Shown here in pieces: positions 55,209-63,203 of a stretch of DNA of 64,000 bases; position 1 is the stretch's first letter; the number at the start of each line of letters is the position of its first letter. Source of the stretch: Pseudomonas viridiflava (GTDB lineage: Bacteria; Pseudomonadota; Gammaproteobacteria; Pseudomonadales; Pseudomonadaceae); contig NZ_UTKY01000073.1 in the NCBI RefSeq assembly GCF_900583165.1, forward strand, positions 1 through 64,000, in the 5' to 3' direction. The notes under the pieces were generated by a model that saw only the letters and a program-made list of their open reading frames with translations, made no database searches and had not been told where the DNA came from. Made by a program: the position numbers and the translations under genes.

Positions 55209-56840
55209 ATGTCCCGTCCTCTGCTCTTCCTGCGTCCTGCTGCCCAGGGCTTTGCCGTCACCTTGCTGGTGACGCTGGCCGGATGTGGGCTGTCTGCTTC
55301 CCATGAGGTGGCCAAGCCGCCTTCTGTCACTGCGCCTGTCTCCGAGCTTCAAAGCGCGCCTGTCCAGGGAGCGCTGGTCAAACGCATGGCAATGCCTGCG
55401 CCGATTCGGATGCAGGCGTCAGTAGCGATGGACTACCGCAGCGAGCCCCGCGAACAGTACGAAAACCTGCCGGATAACCCGGTGCATCGTGTGGCTGAGA
55501 CGCCGGTGTCCACGTTCAGCGTTGATGTCGACACCGGCAGCTATGCCAACGTAAGGCGATTCCTCAACCAAGGCAGCTTGCCGCCTGAAGGGGCTGTACG
55601 ACTGGAGGAAATGGTCAATTATTTTCCCTACCGCTACGCGTTGCCTACCGATGGCTCACCCTTTGGCGTGACCACTGAAGTCGCCGCTACACCATGGAAC
55701 CCACGCACCCAATTGCTGCGCATCGGCATCAAGGCCTCTGACCGCGCCGTGGCCGACCTAGCGCCGGCTAACCTGGTATTTCTGGTGGATGTGTCCGGTT
55801 CAATGGACCGTCGCGAAGGGTTACCGCTGGTAAAAAGCACCCTGAAATTGTTGGTGGATCAACTGCGCGATCAAGACCGTGTTTCGCTGGTGGTCTACGC
55901 CGGTGAATCCCGTGTGGTGCTCAAGCCTACGTCTGGCCGCGACAAAACCAAGATCCGCAATGCTATCGAGCACCTCACTGCCGGAGGCTCCACGGCAGGC
56001 GCGTCCGGTATTGAGCTGGCTTACCAGATGGCCCGCGAAGGCTTTATCGACAAGGGCATCAACCGCATCCTGCTGGCCACCGACGGTGACTTCAATGTGG
56101 GCATCAGCGACTTCGACAGCCTCAAGCAGATGGCCGTGGAGCAACGCAAAAGCGGCGTGTCCCTCACCACCCTGGGCTTCGGTGTGGATAACTACAACGA
56201 ACACCTTATGGAACAACTGGCCGATGCAGGCGACGGCAACTACGCCTACATCGACAACCTGCGCGAAGCCCGCAAGGTGTTGGTGGACCAACTCAGCTCA
56301 ACGCTTTCGGTGGTCGCTCGCGATGTGAAATTACAGGTTGAATTCAACCCGGCGCAGGTCAGCGAATATCGCCTGCTCGGCTACGAAAACCGCGCGTTGA
56401 AGCGTGAGGATTTTAATAACGACAAGGTTGATGCTGGCGAGATCGGAGCAGGGCATACCGTCACCGCGCTGTATGAAATTGTGCCGAAGGGGGAGAAAGG
56501 CTGGTTGGAGCCGTTGCGTTACGCCACTGCGACCGTTCCCGAAAGTAAATCCGCTGAGCTGGCAATGTTGCGGGTGCGCTACAAGCCGGCGACGGGTGGC
56601 GATAGCAAGCTGATCGAGCGGCCCATCAGCAGCGTCTCCACCCAGGCCAGCGACGACCTGCGCTTCGCCGCCGCCGTGGCCGCCTTCGCCCAACAGCTCA
56701 AGGGCGATGGCCGCTACACTGGCAGCATGAGCCTGCAGGACACCGCCGCACTGGCCCGCTCGGCCCGGGGCGATGACCCATTCGGGCTGCGCAATGAATT
56801 CGTACAACTCGTAGAACTGGCCCAAAGCCTGAAACACTGA
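55209..56840 (+). CDS. vWA-domain lipoprotein (YfbK-like)
   Basis: A 543-residue lipoprotein (lipobox LAGC, Cys26). After a linker come the YfbK N-terminal domain (about 85-160; PVSTFSVDVDTGSYANVRRF), a von Willebrand factor A domain (about 175-350) with the metal site motif DVSGSM, and a C-terminal DUF3520 domain (about 365-540). Such proteins bind partners through the metal site; the function of the family is poorly known. An ECF sigma/anti-sigma pair follows on the same strand after a REP hairpin. The ATG at 55209 has gagg upstream; the ATG at 55176 has no ribosome site. Confidence 0.88.
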   Translation: MSRPLLFLRPAAQGFAVTLLVTLAGCGLSASHEVAKPPSVTAPVSELQSAPVQGALVKRMAMPAPIRMQASVAMDYRSEPREQYENLPDNPVHRVAETPVSTFSVDVDTGSYANVRRFLNQGSLPPEGAVRLEEMVNYFPYRYALPTDGSPFGVTTEVAATPWNPRTQLLRIGIKASDRAVADLAPANLVFLVDVSGSMDRREGLPLVKSTLKLLVDQLRDQDRVSLVVYAGESRVVLKPTSGRDKTKIRNAIEHLTAGGSTAGASGIELAYQMAREGFIDKGINRILLATDGDFNVGISDFDSLKQMAVEQRKSGVSLTTLGFGVDNYNEHLMEQLADAGDGNYAYIDNLREARKVLVDQLSSTLSVVARDVKLQVEFNPAQVSEYRLLGYENRALKREDFNNDKVDAGEIGAGHTVTALYEIVPKGEKGWLEPLRYATATVPESKSAELAMLRVRYKPATGGDSKLIERPISSVSTQASDDLRFAAAVAAFAQQLKGDGRYTGSMSLQDTAALARSARGDDPFGLRNEFVQLVELAQSLKH

Positions 56841-56862
56841 CCCTGAAAACAATGTTGACCCC

Positions 56863-56892
56863 CTGTGGGAGGGGGCAAGCTCCCTCCCACAC
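56863..56892. repeat. REP hairpin
   Basis: tgtgggagggggcaagc and its inverted partner ctccctcccaca form a hairpin between the vWA gene and the sigma gene. It lies only about 25 bases before the sigma-factor ATG, so it sits inside that gene's leader or promoter region. Confidence 0.82.
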
Positions 56893-56917
56893 TCAGATCC
56901 AGGAGCCCGCCACCCAC

Positions 56918-57490
56918 ATGGCCGATCCAGATGACTCACCCAGCGACGAATCGCTGCTGGCCCGCTACCGAACCGGCGACAGTGCCGCGTTCGAAGCCCT
57001 GTACGCCCGGCATCGCCAGGGCCTGTACCGATTTCTCGTGTCCTTGAGCAACAAAGCCGAGCTGGCCGAGGAAATCTACCAGGAGACCTGGCTCAGCCTG
57101 ATCCGCAGCACCACCCAGCCACAAGGCCGGGCGAGTTTTCGCACATGGCTGTTCCAGATTGCCCGCAACCGCCTGATCGATTACTGGCGCAAGCATGGCA
57201 TCCACAACCCCTTGCACGACAGCTACGACGAACAACTCCACGCCCAACCCGACGACAGCGCCGGCCCCGAGCAACAGCTGAGCCTGAGCCGCGACCAGGC
57301 GCGACTCGACGTCGCCTTGCAAGCCTTGCCTGAAGACCAGCGCGAAGTCTTCCTGCTGCGCCTGCACGGCGACCTCGAAGTACCGCAAATCGCCGCCCTC
57401 ACCAAGGCCCCGCTCGAAACCGTAAAAAGCCGCCTGCGTTACGCCCAGCAGAAACTGCGCCGCCTGCTGGCCGAGGAGATACCCGCATGA
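56918..57490 (+). CDS. ECF-family RNA polymerase sigma factor
   Basis: A 190-residue sigma-70 family protein of the ECF type. Region 2 (about 15-85) contains YRFLVSLSNKAELAEEIYQE and FRTWLFQIARNRLIDYWRK; region 4 (about 125-180) has LPEDQREVFLLRLHGDLEV and VKSRLRYAQQKLRRLL. The ATG at 56918 follows aggag at a somewhat long distance; the frame is open back to 56852 through the REP hairpin, which is not thought to be coding. It overlaps the anti-sigma gene by 4 bases. Confidence 0.9.
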   Translation: MADPDDSPSDESLLARYRTGDSAAFEALYARHRQGLYRFLVSLSNKAELAEEIYQETWLSLIRSTTQPQGRASFRTWLFQIARNRLIDYWRKHGIHNPLHDSYDEQLHAQPDDSAGPEQQLSLSRDQARLDVALQALPEDQREVFLLRLHGDLEVPQIAALTKAPLETVKSRLRYAQQKLRRLLAEEIPA

Positions 57491-58080
57491 CTGACTCCCG
57501 ACACACCCCAGATCCCGACGACTTGCTCCTACCGCATTTTCGTCAACACAGTACCGGCGAGCCGCCCGCGTCCCTCGACGCCTTCATCCTCGCCACCGCC
57601 CGTCGCGAAGCCCCCGCGCCACAACCGAGCCTATGGCAACGCTGGCTGCAAGCCTGCCAACGACCGCGCTGGCAAATGGCATTCGCCACCGTCGCTGGTT
57701 TGGCGCTGATGATTGGCGTGGTGATGCGCGAGCCTGTGCCGCAGCCTGAGATATCCACAGCGACGTTCTCCGCCCTGCATGAAGACGCCGCCCGCCCGGC
57801 ACCACCGGCGATGTCGGCTCCTGCGCCGATGGCACGTATGGCGGTTGCGCCCAAGGCCGAGAGTGCGCAGGTCATGGGCTCGATGGCGGATGAGTCCAGC
57901 GCCAAGCTCAGCAAGCGAGCGCCGGTAGCGCAGCCATCGTTGGAGCAGGGGTTGCAGGAGATTGTGAGGTTGCGCGAGGCGGGGGAGACAAAGGCGGCGG
58001 ATGAGAAGCTGCTGGCTTTACATGACCGTTTTCCGGGTGAGGATTTGCCTGCGCGGTTGGAAGAGGCGCGTAATCATTAA
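57487..58080 (+). CDS. Probable anti-sigma factor without zinc motif
   Basis: A 197-residue protein with one membrane helix (about 58-78; MAFATVAGLALMIGVVM), a short cytoplasmic N terminus, and a low-complexity Ala/Pro-rich periplasmic part. Position and topology are those of an anti-sigma factor for the ECF sigma that overlaps it by 4 bases. The usual H-x3-C-x2-C zinc motif is absent, so it would bind by another fold. The trigger is unknown; the vWA lipoprotein upstream could be a partner or target. Confidence 0.7.
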   Translation: MTDSRHTPDPDDLLLPHFRQHSTGEPPASLDAFILATARREAPAPQPSLWQRWLQACQRPRWQMAFATVAGLALMIGVVMREPVPQPEISTATFSALHEDAARPAPPAMSAPAPMARMAVAPKAESAQVMGSMADESSAKLSKRAPVAQPSLEQGLQEIVRLREAGETKAADEKLLALHDRFPGEDLPARLEEARNH

Positions 58081-58095
58081 GGTCCCCGGCGTCAG

Positions 58096-58123
58096 TTGAC
58101 GAGCGCTTATCAGCCTTTATAAT
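58096..58123 (+). promoter_or_regulatory. Sigma-70 promoter without a following gene
   Basis: A near-consensus pair, TTGACG (58096-58101) and TATAAT (58118-58123), is separated by 16 bases. It starts 16 bases after the anti-sigma stop and points right, toward the terminator at 58138-58186. The only gene beyond is on the opposite strand. Confidence 0.75.
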
Positions 58124-58130
58124 TCCTCGC

Positions 58131-58186
58131 AACACGGCCCCTGTCGGTTGATGCGCTTCGGCGCTGAGACTGCTCAGGGGTTTTTT
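58131..58186 (+). ncRNA. Possible short RNA or attenuated leader
   Basis: Transcription from the preceding promoter would begin near 58131 and stop at a rho-independent terminator. Its outer stem is cccctg/cagggg, with an inner gcgcttcggcgc hairpin, and it is followed by six T at 58181-58186. The product would be about 55 nt and contains no plausible frame. It may be a small RNA, or the leader of a gene once to its right and displaced by the Abi gene and island. I recognise no RNA family. Confidence 0.4.
58138..58186 (+). terminator. Rho-independent terminator
   Basis: The outer stem cccctg/cagggg (58138-58143 with 58175-58180) encloses an inner stem gcgc-ttcg-gcgc and is followed by TTTTTT. 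It also closes the sigma/anti-sigma transcript. Confidence 0.7.
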
Positions 58187-58205
58187 ATTGCCTGTGATTT
58201 GCTGT

Positions 58206-59213
58206 TTACCAGTCGCGCTCCTGCCAGTCACGGTCAGCGCCCATACCCTCCAAATTTAATTCAAGATGGTGCAAGTCCGGGAAGTCATTTTCCATCAGTA
58301 TTTTTAGACGCTTTCCCCAGGAGGACGAAGGATTTATGGCTCGCATTAGATGATGGGTCATGCACAACAACATAAACGGGCGAGCTCGTCGGTGCGCATC
58401 ATCATGGAACGCTGATAGCGAAGGCACTTGCTCTACTGGCGGTAGTTTGGGTTGGTCGATGATGTTGCGATTCCAGAGGCGACTATGGTGAGCGCACACA
58501 TTCCGCAAGTAGTTCAAGCTGCGTAACCAAGTGGCAAAAACTCTTCCATTGGTGATCCCGTACGCCTTGGAAATTTGATCCTGATCGTTTTCACCCATGC
58601 CTGAGTAAAGGGTCGATAGCGTTCCGAAATCCCAAACTTCGCATGCGACCCAAACCGCCAAGGGTAAGCCGTATTTTTCTTTGTTATGTCTGATGAAGTC
58701 TTCGTTCGAACGATTGATCAATGCTGCGTGTTTGCCGACCCATACATGGTGCTTTGTCAGGCCGGTTTTTCCATCCAGTTGTACGGAAAAACTTTCATGG
58801 AATAGCGCTGGCATCAGGTAAGCAAATTTATTGTGTTTGCCCAATGCGTGGGAGATATCCACTCGTAGAGCGATCTCTATGCGTTCCAGCGCATCCAGGG
58901 TCAACAGGCGAAGCTTCTTGTCGAAGACATAAAGATCGATTGCATTTTGGAAGGTGGTACCTGATTTGAAGGTATCGAGAGGGAGACGCGCAGGTTTCGT
59001 CTTAGAAGGTTTTTGATTTTTGTACTGGAGTAGCGGACAGCACAGCCCTGTACGCTCGCGAAAGGCGAACCAGTAGCCGCTGAGACGGTAGTAACCGATG
59101 CGTTCCAGGTATTCAAGGGCTTTAGCTTGGTCAGTAACTGACATGCCGCGCGCTATGACTAGATCGAGTTGCTCTTGATAGCTCTGCCAAGGTTTTGGAT
59201 AACCCTGTGTCAT
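58206..59213 (-). CDS. Abi_2-family (AbiD/AbiF) phage-defence protein
   Basis: A 335-residue protein of the Abi_2 family, known from lactococcal abortive-infection systems AbiD and AbiF. The opening (AKALEYLERIGYYRLSGYWFAF) and central FDKKLRLLTLDALERIEIALR are typical. R237-N-V-C-A-H242 matches the R-x4-H site of HEPN-type RNases, with a second His at 243. It is likely to act by cutting RNA during phage infection. AbiF relatives often have a structured RNA upstream; the bases from 59214 to 59360 could hold one but I cannot define it. It lies just outside the tRNA-Arg-marked island, and no antitoxin gene is adjacent. Confidence 0.85.
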   Translation of the reverse strand: MTQGYPKPWQSYQEQLDLVIARGMSVTDQAKALEYLERIGYYRLSGYWFAFRERTGLCCPLLQYKNQKPSKTKPARLPLDTFKSGTTFQNAIDLYVFDKKLRLLTLDALERIEIALRVDISHALGKHNKFAYLMPALFHESFSVQLDGKTGLTKHHVWVGKHAALINRSNEDFIRHNKEKYGLPLAVWVACEVWDFGTLSTLYSGMGENDQDQISKAYGITNGRVFATWLRSLNYLRNVCAHHSRLWNRNIIDQPKLPPVEQVPSLSAFHDDAHRRARPFMLLCMTHHLMRAINPSSSWGKRLKILMENDFPDLHHLELNLEGMGADRDWQERDW

Positions 59214-59361
59214 TGATAAATCACCTTGGCTGCCGAGTGGCAGTTATTTTATTATTTTTCTCTTGATGTTGAGCTTGCCAGCGGTGAGCAATGTACCTCG
59301 GTGAGTCGCTTCTCACTCTTGTTGGAAGCATTTAGAGACAAAGATGCCGTAATCCAAGCAC

Positions 59362-59397
59362 AAAAAAGCCCCAGGCCTTTCGACCTGGGGCTTTTTC
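59362..59397. terminator. Bidirectional terminator of tRNA-Arg
   Basis: The perfect stem aaaaagccccagg / cctggggcttttt encloses an 8-base loop, with A- and T-runs on both sides. It lies 9 bases from the tRNA-Arg 3' end and would terminate the original tRNA transcript (minus strand). Confidence 0.85.
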
Positions 59398-59405
59398 GTT
59401 ATAGA

Positions 59406-59453
59406 TGGTGCACCCGGCGGGATTCGAACCCACGACCCCTGCCTTCGGAGTCC
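59406..59453 (-). tRNA. tRNA-Arg(CCG) 3' half left as an attachment site
   Basis: Read on the minus strand, the sequence from 59453 to 59406 is the anticodon loop with CCG, the 3' anticodon strand ggcag, the variable loop, the T-arm gtgggttcgaatcccgc, the acceptor strand and CCA. The matching 5' anticodon strand, D-arm and acceptor strand are missing: the sequence beyond 59453 does not pair. This is the hallmark of an island integrated at a tRNA 3' end, with the whole tRNA rebuilt at the far end. It also means this copy is not functional. Confidence 0.85.
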
Positions 59454-59479
59454 TAAAAGTCGACGTTTAGAATCAATAC

Positions 59480-59554
59480 GTTAGCGGGGGTTAGCTGGAA
59501 AATCAATGGGTTGTGTTAGCTGGGGGTAGCGGGTTTTCGCCCCAGTTAGCGGGG
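59480..59554. repeat. Short direct repeats beside the attachment site
   Basis: Four or five copies of GTTAGC(G/T)GGG occur within 75 bases (near 59480, 59490, 59515, 59526 and 59545). They start 26 bases inside the island. Repeats of this kind next to an att core are commonly the arm-type binding sites of a tyrosine integrase. Confidence 0.6.
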
Positions 59555-60303
59555 CGAGTGTGGCAAATTTGTGGCATTCGCACGCGATTACCGCCGCGTG
59601 GCCGACTCCAGTAATCACGAAATTGATTCTATTATCTATCCCTACCTTATTTATGCATCCATCCCAAGGATCGGCCTGAGTGATGCAAGCAATCCAAGCT
59701 GCCCACGCACAGTGCTGCAATCGGCCGATTCTGTTGAAAAAGTCGGGCGTAGTTTTCACGGCAGAAAAGTACGCTTCTGAGCTTGACACCTAAAATCCGC
59801 GCAGAGACATTCGGACTCAGATTTCACGTGGCAGCGCACAAAAAGACGCTTTCACCGATCAGTATTCTGTCAGTTCGAGAAGCCGACTGTTTTCAGCAGA
59901 ATCGGCCAAAAGAGGACACTTTCGGACGCTGATCCAGTTTTTTTCCGAAGGAAAGCTGGCTGCGGTGGACTCAACCCATCAATGGCAATTCCAAAGCGTA
60001 GGTGAGACGTGGGGTGTTATGGACAGGCGCGATAAGGGGCGGAAAATGGTTGTATGGGAAGGGGTTGAGCCGTGCCAAAGCCAAGAGCATGGACCCGGCA
60101 GGCAAATGGTTCCAAACAATCATTTTAGACTCTATGGGCATCTGTGCCAGCACGACCGTAGGGCCGGAAACGAGAGGAATCGACTAAACTCTCTGGCAGT
60201 GAAGCCACGATTCTGTAGAATATCGCACTGCTGTTACCGAGAGAGGGAAACCCCTTAACTTACGGTTAGCCGCAGTAATTTGATAGCGACGGGGTGGAAA
60301 ATC
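59555..60303. other. Gene-poor island end
   Basis: Apart from the inverted-repeat element at 59723-59907, these 750 bases hold no recognisable gene. Open frames of 60-100 codons exist on both strands but lack ribosome sites and any familiar motif. The stretch looks like scarred mobile-element sequence. Confidence 0.5.
59723..59907. mobile_element. MITE-like inverted-repeat element
   Basis: A 185-base element flanked by imperfect 24-base terminal inverted repeats: ggccgattctgttgaaaaag at the left and, inverted, ggccgattctgctgaaaaca at the right. It has no coding capacity. The ends resemble those of transposons and IS elements common in Pseudomonas, so it is probably a non-autonomous derivative. 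No clear target duplication is visible. Confidence 0.6.
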
Positions 60304-60891
60304 ATGGAAAGTCGTGACTTAGAAATTAGGCGTTACTTCCATCAAAAAAAACTTCGCCATTATCATGAATGCCCCAATACCCTAGTAATTGACGAGCTAG
60401 GAGTTGCGCATGGAAAAAACCGAGCTGACATAGCTGTTCTTAACGGAACTATTCATGGCTTTGAAATAAAAAGTTCAAAAGACACTTTATCCAGACTGCC
60501 AGAGCAAATAAACGAATATTCAAAATGCTTTGAAAAAGTTTCCATCATTGCAGCTCCCAATCACATTGAAAAGCTTCAAGTGATGCTTCCATCTTGGTGT
60601 GGGATTATTCTTGCCACCAAAGGAGCTAAAGGAGCAATAACATTTAAAACTATAAGGCGCGCACAAAAAAACCCAAAAATAGAAATATACGCAATGGCAC
60701 ATTTTCTTTGGAGAAAAGAAATAGTTGAGATACTAACTCAATTTGGAGAAAGCGAAAAAAACCTCAAGCTCTCGAGGGAGAAGCTGTATAGGCTACTACC
60801 GGAAAGCACAACTACAAAACAACTGACAAAACTAATAAAAGCTAAATTTATGTCCCGTACTGCTTGGCGATCTGCCGCACTACAAACGTAA
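60304..60891 (+). CDS. sce7726-family protein (PD-(D/E)XK nuclease-like)
   Basis: A 195-residue protein of the sce7726 family. The family core is visible as LGVAHGKNRADIAVLNG (D42) followed by GFEIKSSKDTL (E54-x-K56), the D...ExK layout of restriction-endonuclease-like folds; the helix LPEQINEYSKCFEKV follows. No function is established; relatives sit in phage and island regions. The gene is AT-rich, unlike the chromosome to the left. Its 3' end overlaps the convergent beta-family gene by 44 bases. The ATG at 60304 follows ggggtgga. Confidence 0.82.
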   Translation: MESRDLEIRRYFHQKKLRHYHECPNTLVIDELGVAHGKNRADIAVLNGTIHGFEIKSSKDTLSRLPEQINEYSKCFEKVSIIAAPNHIEKLQVMLPSWCGIILATKGAKGAITFKTIRRAQKNPKIEIYAMAHFLWRKEIVEILTQFGESEKNLKLSREKLYRLLPESTTTKQLTKLIKAKFMSRTAWRSAALQT

Positions 60892-61930
60892 TATGATGAT
60901 TAACACCAACGCCCTTCCAGGTCGTCAAACTACCACAGTTTGTCACTTTATTTGCAGTATCCTCTATTCGCTCATCACCCTTGCAATAATCCCTATCTAT
61001 ATAATGCCCAGAGGAAATAATCGCATTGCAATGGCCGATCATTTGTGCGGGGTTAGTTCGAAAAGCCCCTCCTTTTGGAATGAACCAGGAATCTATAGTT
61101 GTGTATACTATTTTTCCACCGGGCTTTACCATACGCATGTCTATACCCTCTGCAAAATCTGGTGCCTCAATAGAGTAATCACCAAAGCTAGGCGCGGGCA
61201 TATTTTTTTCAAGCTCAGAACGAAACTCTTTATAAAGCGACCACTCATGGCGCGGTTGAGTTGCACCTGGATTTTTCACTTCAGATAGTTTTAAAGATGT
61301 ACCTACAAAGACTTTCGACCGAGAAGACTTGTAGCCAGCTATTTTAGATACGGCACCCGCAATAACTTTTGCGAACACCGGATACGGTTGAAAATTCCCT
61401 GGATCGCCTAAGTCGACTATAAAGTCAACGTTATCCCATGGCACAGCTAGATATTTTAATAGAGCGTTAATATCAGCACTAACTGTTGGGTTACTTAACT
61501 CATCCAATCTAACTCTCAAAGCAACACCGCAACCGCTTTCCGCTGCAAAAGCCTTTACACGATCTAAGTATAAACTGCGCCTTTTTAAGCCGACCACGGG
61601 AACAACCTCGCAGCCTAACGACTTCGTCTCTTCAAGCACATACTCGATAACTAAACGCCCGTCGTCCATTCTCTCATCTTCTAGGGACTCATGGGTGTCT
61701 ATCAAAGCCAATCTTGCCGACCATTTTTTCTTTAACCTTTTGGGGAAGGTTTCTACGTGCTCATGGATGGTTTTTTTCATTTTGTTTTCCTCAAAATCAA
61801 ACTCTCGAGGAGGAATAATGACTAGAGGTACGACCGAATCCTTAATTTCATTCGCAAGCAAAAATAAAGCTTGGTACTCCCCTTGGCGCCACTTTAGAAC
61901 CGGAACATATTTCTCACTATCAATTTTCAT
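60848..61930 (-). CDS. Beta-family protein (T4 beta-like)
   Basis: A 360-residue protein of the 'beta protein' family. Blocks include YVPVLKWRQGEYQALFLL at the start and VDFIVDLGD and HEWSLYKEF later. The pattern suggests a TIM-barrel-like fold. Function is unknown, but members are often next to sce7726-like genes in islands and prophages, as here. It is the last gene of a minus-strand operon and starts 11 bases inside the preceding gene at the ATG at 61930; the frame extends to 61999 without a better start. Confidence 0.8.
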   Translation of the reverse strand: MKIDSEKYVPVLKWRQGEYQALFLLANEIKDSVVPLVIIPPREFDFEENKMKKTIHEHVETFPKRLKKKWSARLALIDTHESLEDERMDDGRLVIEYVLEETKSLGCEVVPVVGLKRRSLYLDRVKAFAAESGCGVALRVRLDELSNPTVSADINALLKYLAVPWDNVDFIVDLGDPGNFQPYPVFAKVIAGAVSKIAGYKSSRSKVFVGTSLKLSEVKNPGATQPRHEWSLYKEFRSELEKNMPAPSFGDYSIEAPDFAEGIDMRMVKPGGKIVYTTIDSWFIPKGGAFRTNPAQMIGHCNAIISSGHYIDRDYCKGDERIEDTANKVTNCGSLTTWKGVGVNHHITFVVRQIAKQYGT

Positions 61931-63203
61931 CTTCGTCCCCAAAGCAAACTCTAACCGTCCCTTGACCGAGCAATTCCGAGAAAATGCCGTAGTTACCACT
62001 TTCCTTTCTTATTCTTCCCGCAAGAATACTAGGATGAATACCAATATTTTTTGCATCAACTAATACAGACTCAGTTGTCATAGAAAACCTAGAAATGCAG
62101 CTATCCCATGAAGAGCTATCTATCAGGGATTCCAGAGCGAACTCATCCGCTTCCCGTTCAACGGTATCCCCCTCTCCTTTACTTTCCTCGTCAAAGAAAT
62201 CCATCTGCAAAGAGTCGAATAAATGAAGAGATATATGAGCCAGCTCGTGAAAAAGCACAAACCAAAAATTATCTAAACGATCATGTCTAATCGTCATCGC
62301 GACTACTGGATTTCCAGTTTCCAAAACCATTGCAGCACCATCTAGGTAAGTGCCTGAAAGATGCCTTTCTACAATTAATATAATCCCTCTGTCAGCCAAA
62401 AATTCTTTTGCTAGCCGAGGAGCATATTCATGACACGTAAGCCCTACAAGCTCTTTAAGCCAGCTATCGGTATGTTCATACTCAGCGACACCTCCAAGAC
62501 TTACCTCGCGCCTAGCTTTTTCTAAAACACGAGCCTGCCACGCCAATAGCGCATATTCATTAGGCTTGTTTTCGCCATGAAATTTTTTCCTATGGAGTAC
62601 TGGAGCATTCTGCCCTCCACTACCTAAGAAATAGGATCGGACCAGTTCTGTGTTTCCAGAACCAGCCACATTCGAAATCCAACCTCTTTTAATCATTTCT
62701 TTAACTGGGAACATATCCCAGTCAATATCATTTGGGCTATTCCAACAAAATACCGAGTCTGCACTGTTAGCTTTCGCGCCCGCCCAAGACTCTCTAACTT
62801 TTACACCCAAAATCTCGGCAACAGCAATAAGACGAGCAAGACTGGCCGACATATAACTCGAAGCTTCATACCTTTGAACCTGCTGAGCCGGCAACCCTAA
62901 ACGATCAGCAAGGTCCTTTTGGGTCATCCCCGATGCAATACGAGCAAGTATTAAAGTACGAGGAAGTTCTGACAAACCAGAACACTCTGAATAAGAGACC
63001 TTTCCTTCTTTTATCAGCTCATACTCTCTAATCTCAGATTTTATTTCCTTAATCTGAGACTCTATTGCTTTAGTTTGTGCCTCATCCAACCAGTCAAAAC
63101 CTGACGATTGGAAACTCATCAATGCACCAGACAAATTTTCCAGTTGCTTATGTGACGACAAATATTGTCTTTCGTTATATATCATGCTCGTGCTCTCCCT
63201 CAT
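61920..63203 (-). CDS. HTH-ImmA/IrrE metallopeptidase
   Basis: A 427-residue protein. An N-terminal coiled helix region (about 10-70) precedes a Xre-type helix-turn-helix (about 82-132; MTQKDLADRLGLPAQQVQRY) and an ImmA/IrrE (DUF955) domain (about 250-400) with the zinc motif H319-E-L-A-H323 and a downstream E-rich ligand block (EREADEFALESL, 349-360). Such fusions cleave or relieve repressors in ICEs, prophages and toxin-antitoxin loci. It overlaps both neighbours, by 4 and 11 bases. The ATG at 63203 or, six codons later, 63185 could be the start. Confidence 0.88.
   Translation of the reverse strand: MRESTSMIYNERQYLSSHKQLENLSGALMSFQSSGFDWLDEAQTKAIESQIKEIKSEIREYELIKEGKVSYSECSGLSELPRTLILARIASGMTQKDLADRLGLPAQQVQRYEASSYMSASLARLIAVAEILGVKVRESWAGAKANSADSVFCWNSPNDIDWDMFPVKEMIKRGWISNVAGSGNTELVRSYFLGSGGQNAPVLHRKKFHGENKPNEYALLAWQARVLEKARREVSLGGVAEYEHTDSWLKELVGLTCHEYAPRLAKEFLADRGIILIVERHLSGTYLDGAAMVLETGNPVVAMTIRHDRLDNFWFVLFHELAHISLHLFDSLQMDFFDEESKGEGDTVEREADEFALESLIDSSSWDSCISRFSMTTESVLVDAKNIGIHPSILAGRIRKESGNYGIFSELLGQGTVRVCFGDEDEN

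Noticed and set aside
59406..59480. Functional tRNA-Arg gene
   Set aside because: Only the 3' half is present; the sequence to the right cannot form the D-arm or acceptor stem.
59965..60258. 97-codon frame in the island end
   Set aside because: Low-complexity content with no motif and no ribosome site in a stretch of mobile-element scars.
60893..61288. 131-codon plus-strand frame after the sce7726 gene
   Set aside because: It lies wholly opposite the beta-family gene, whose protein has family-like blocks; the plus frame has no ribosome site.
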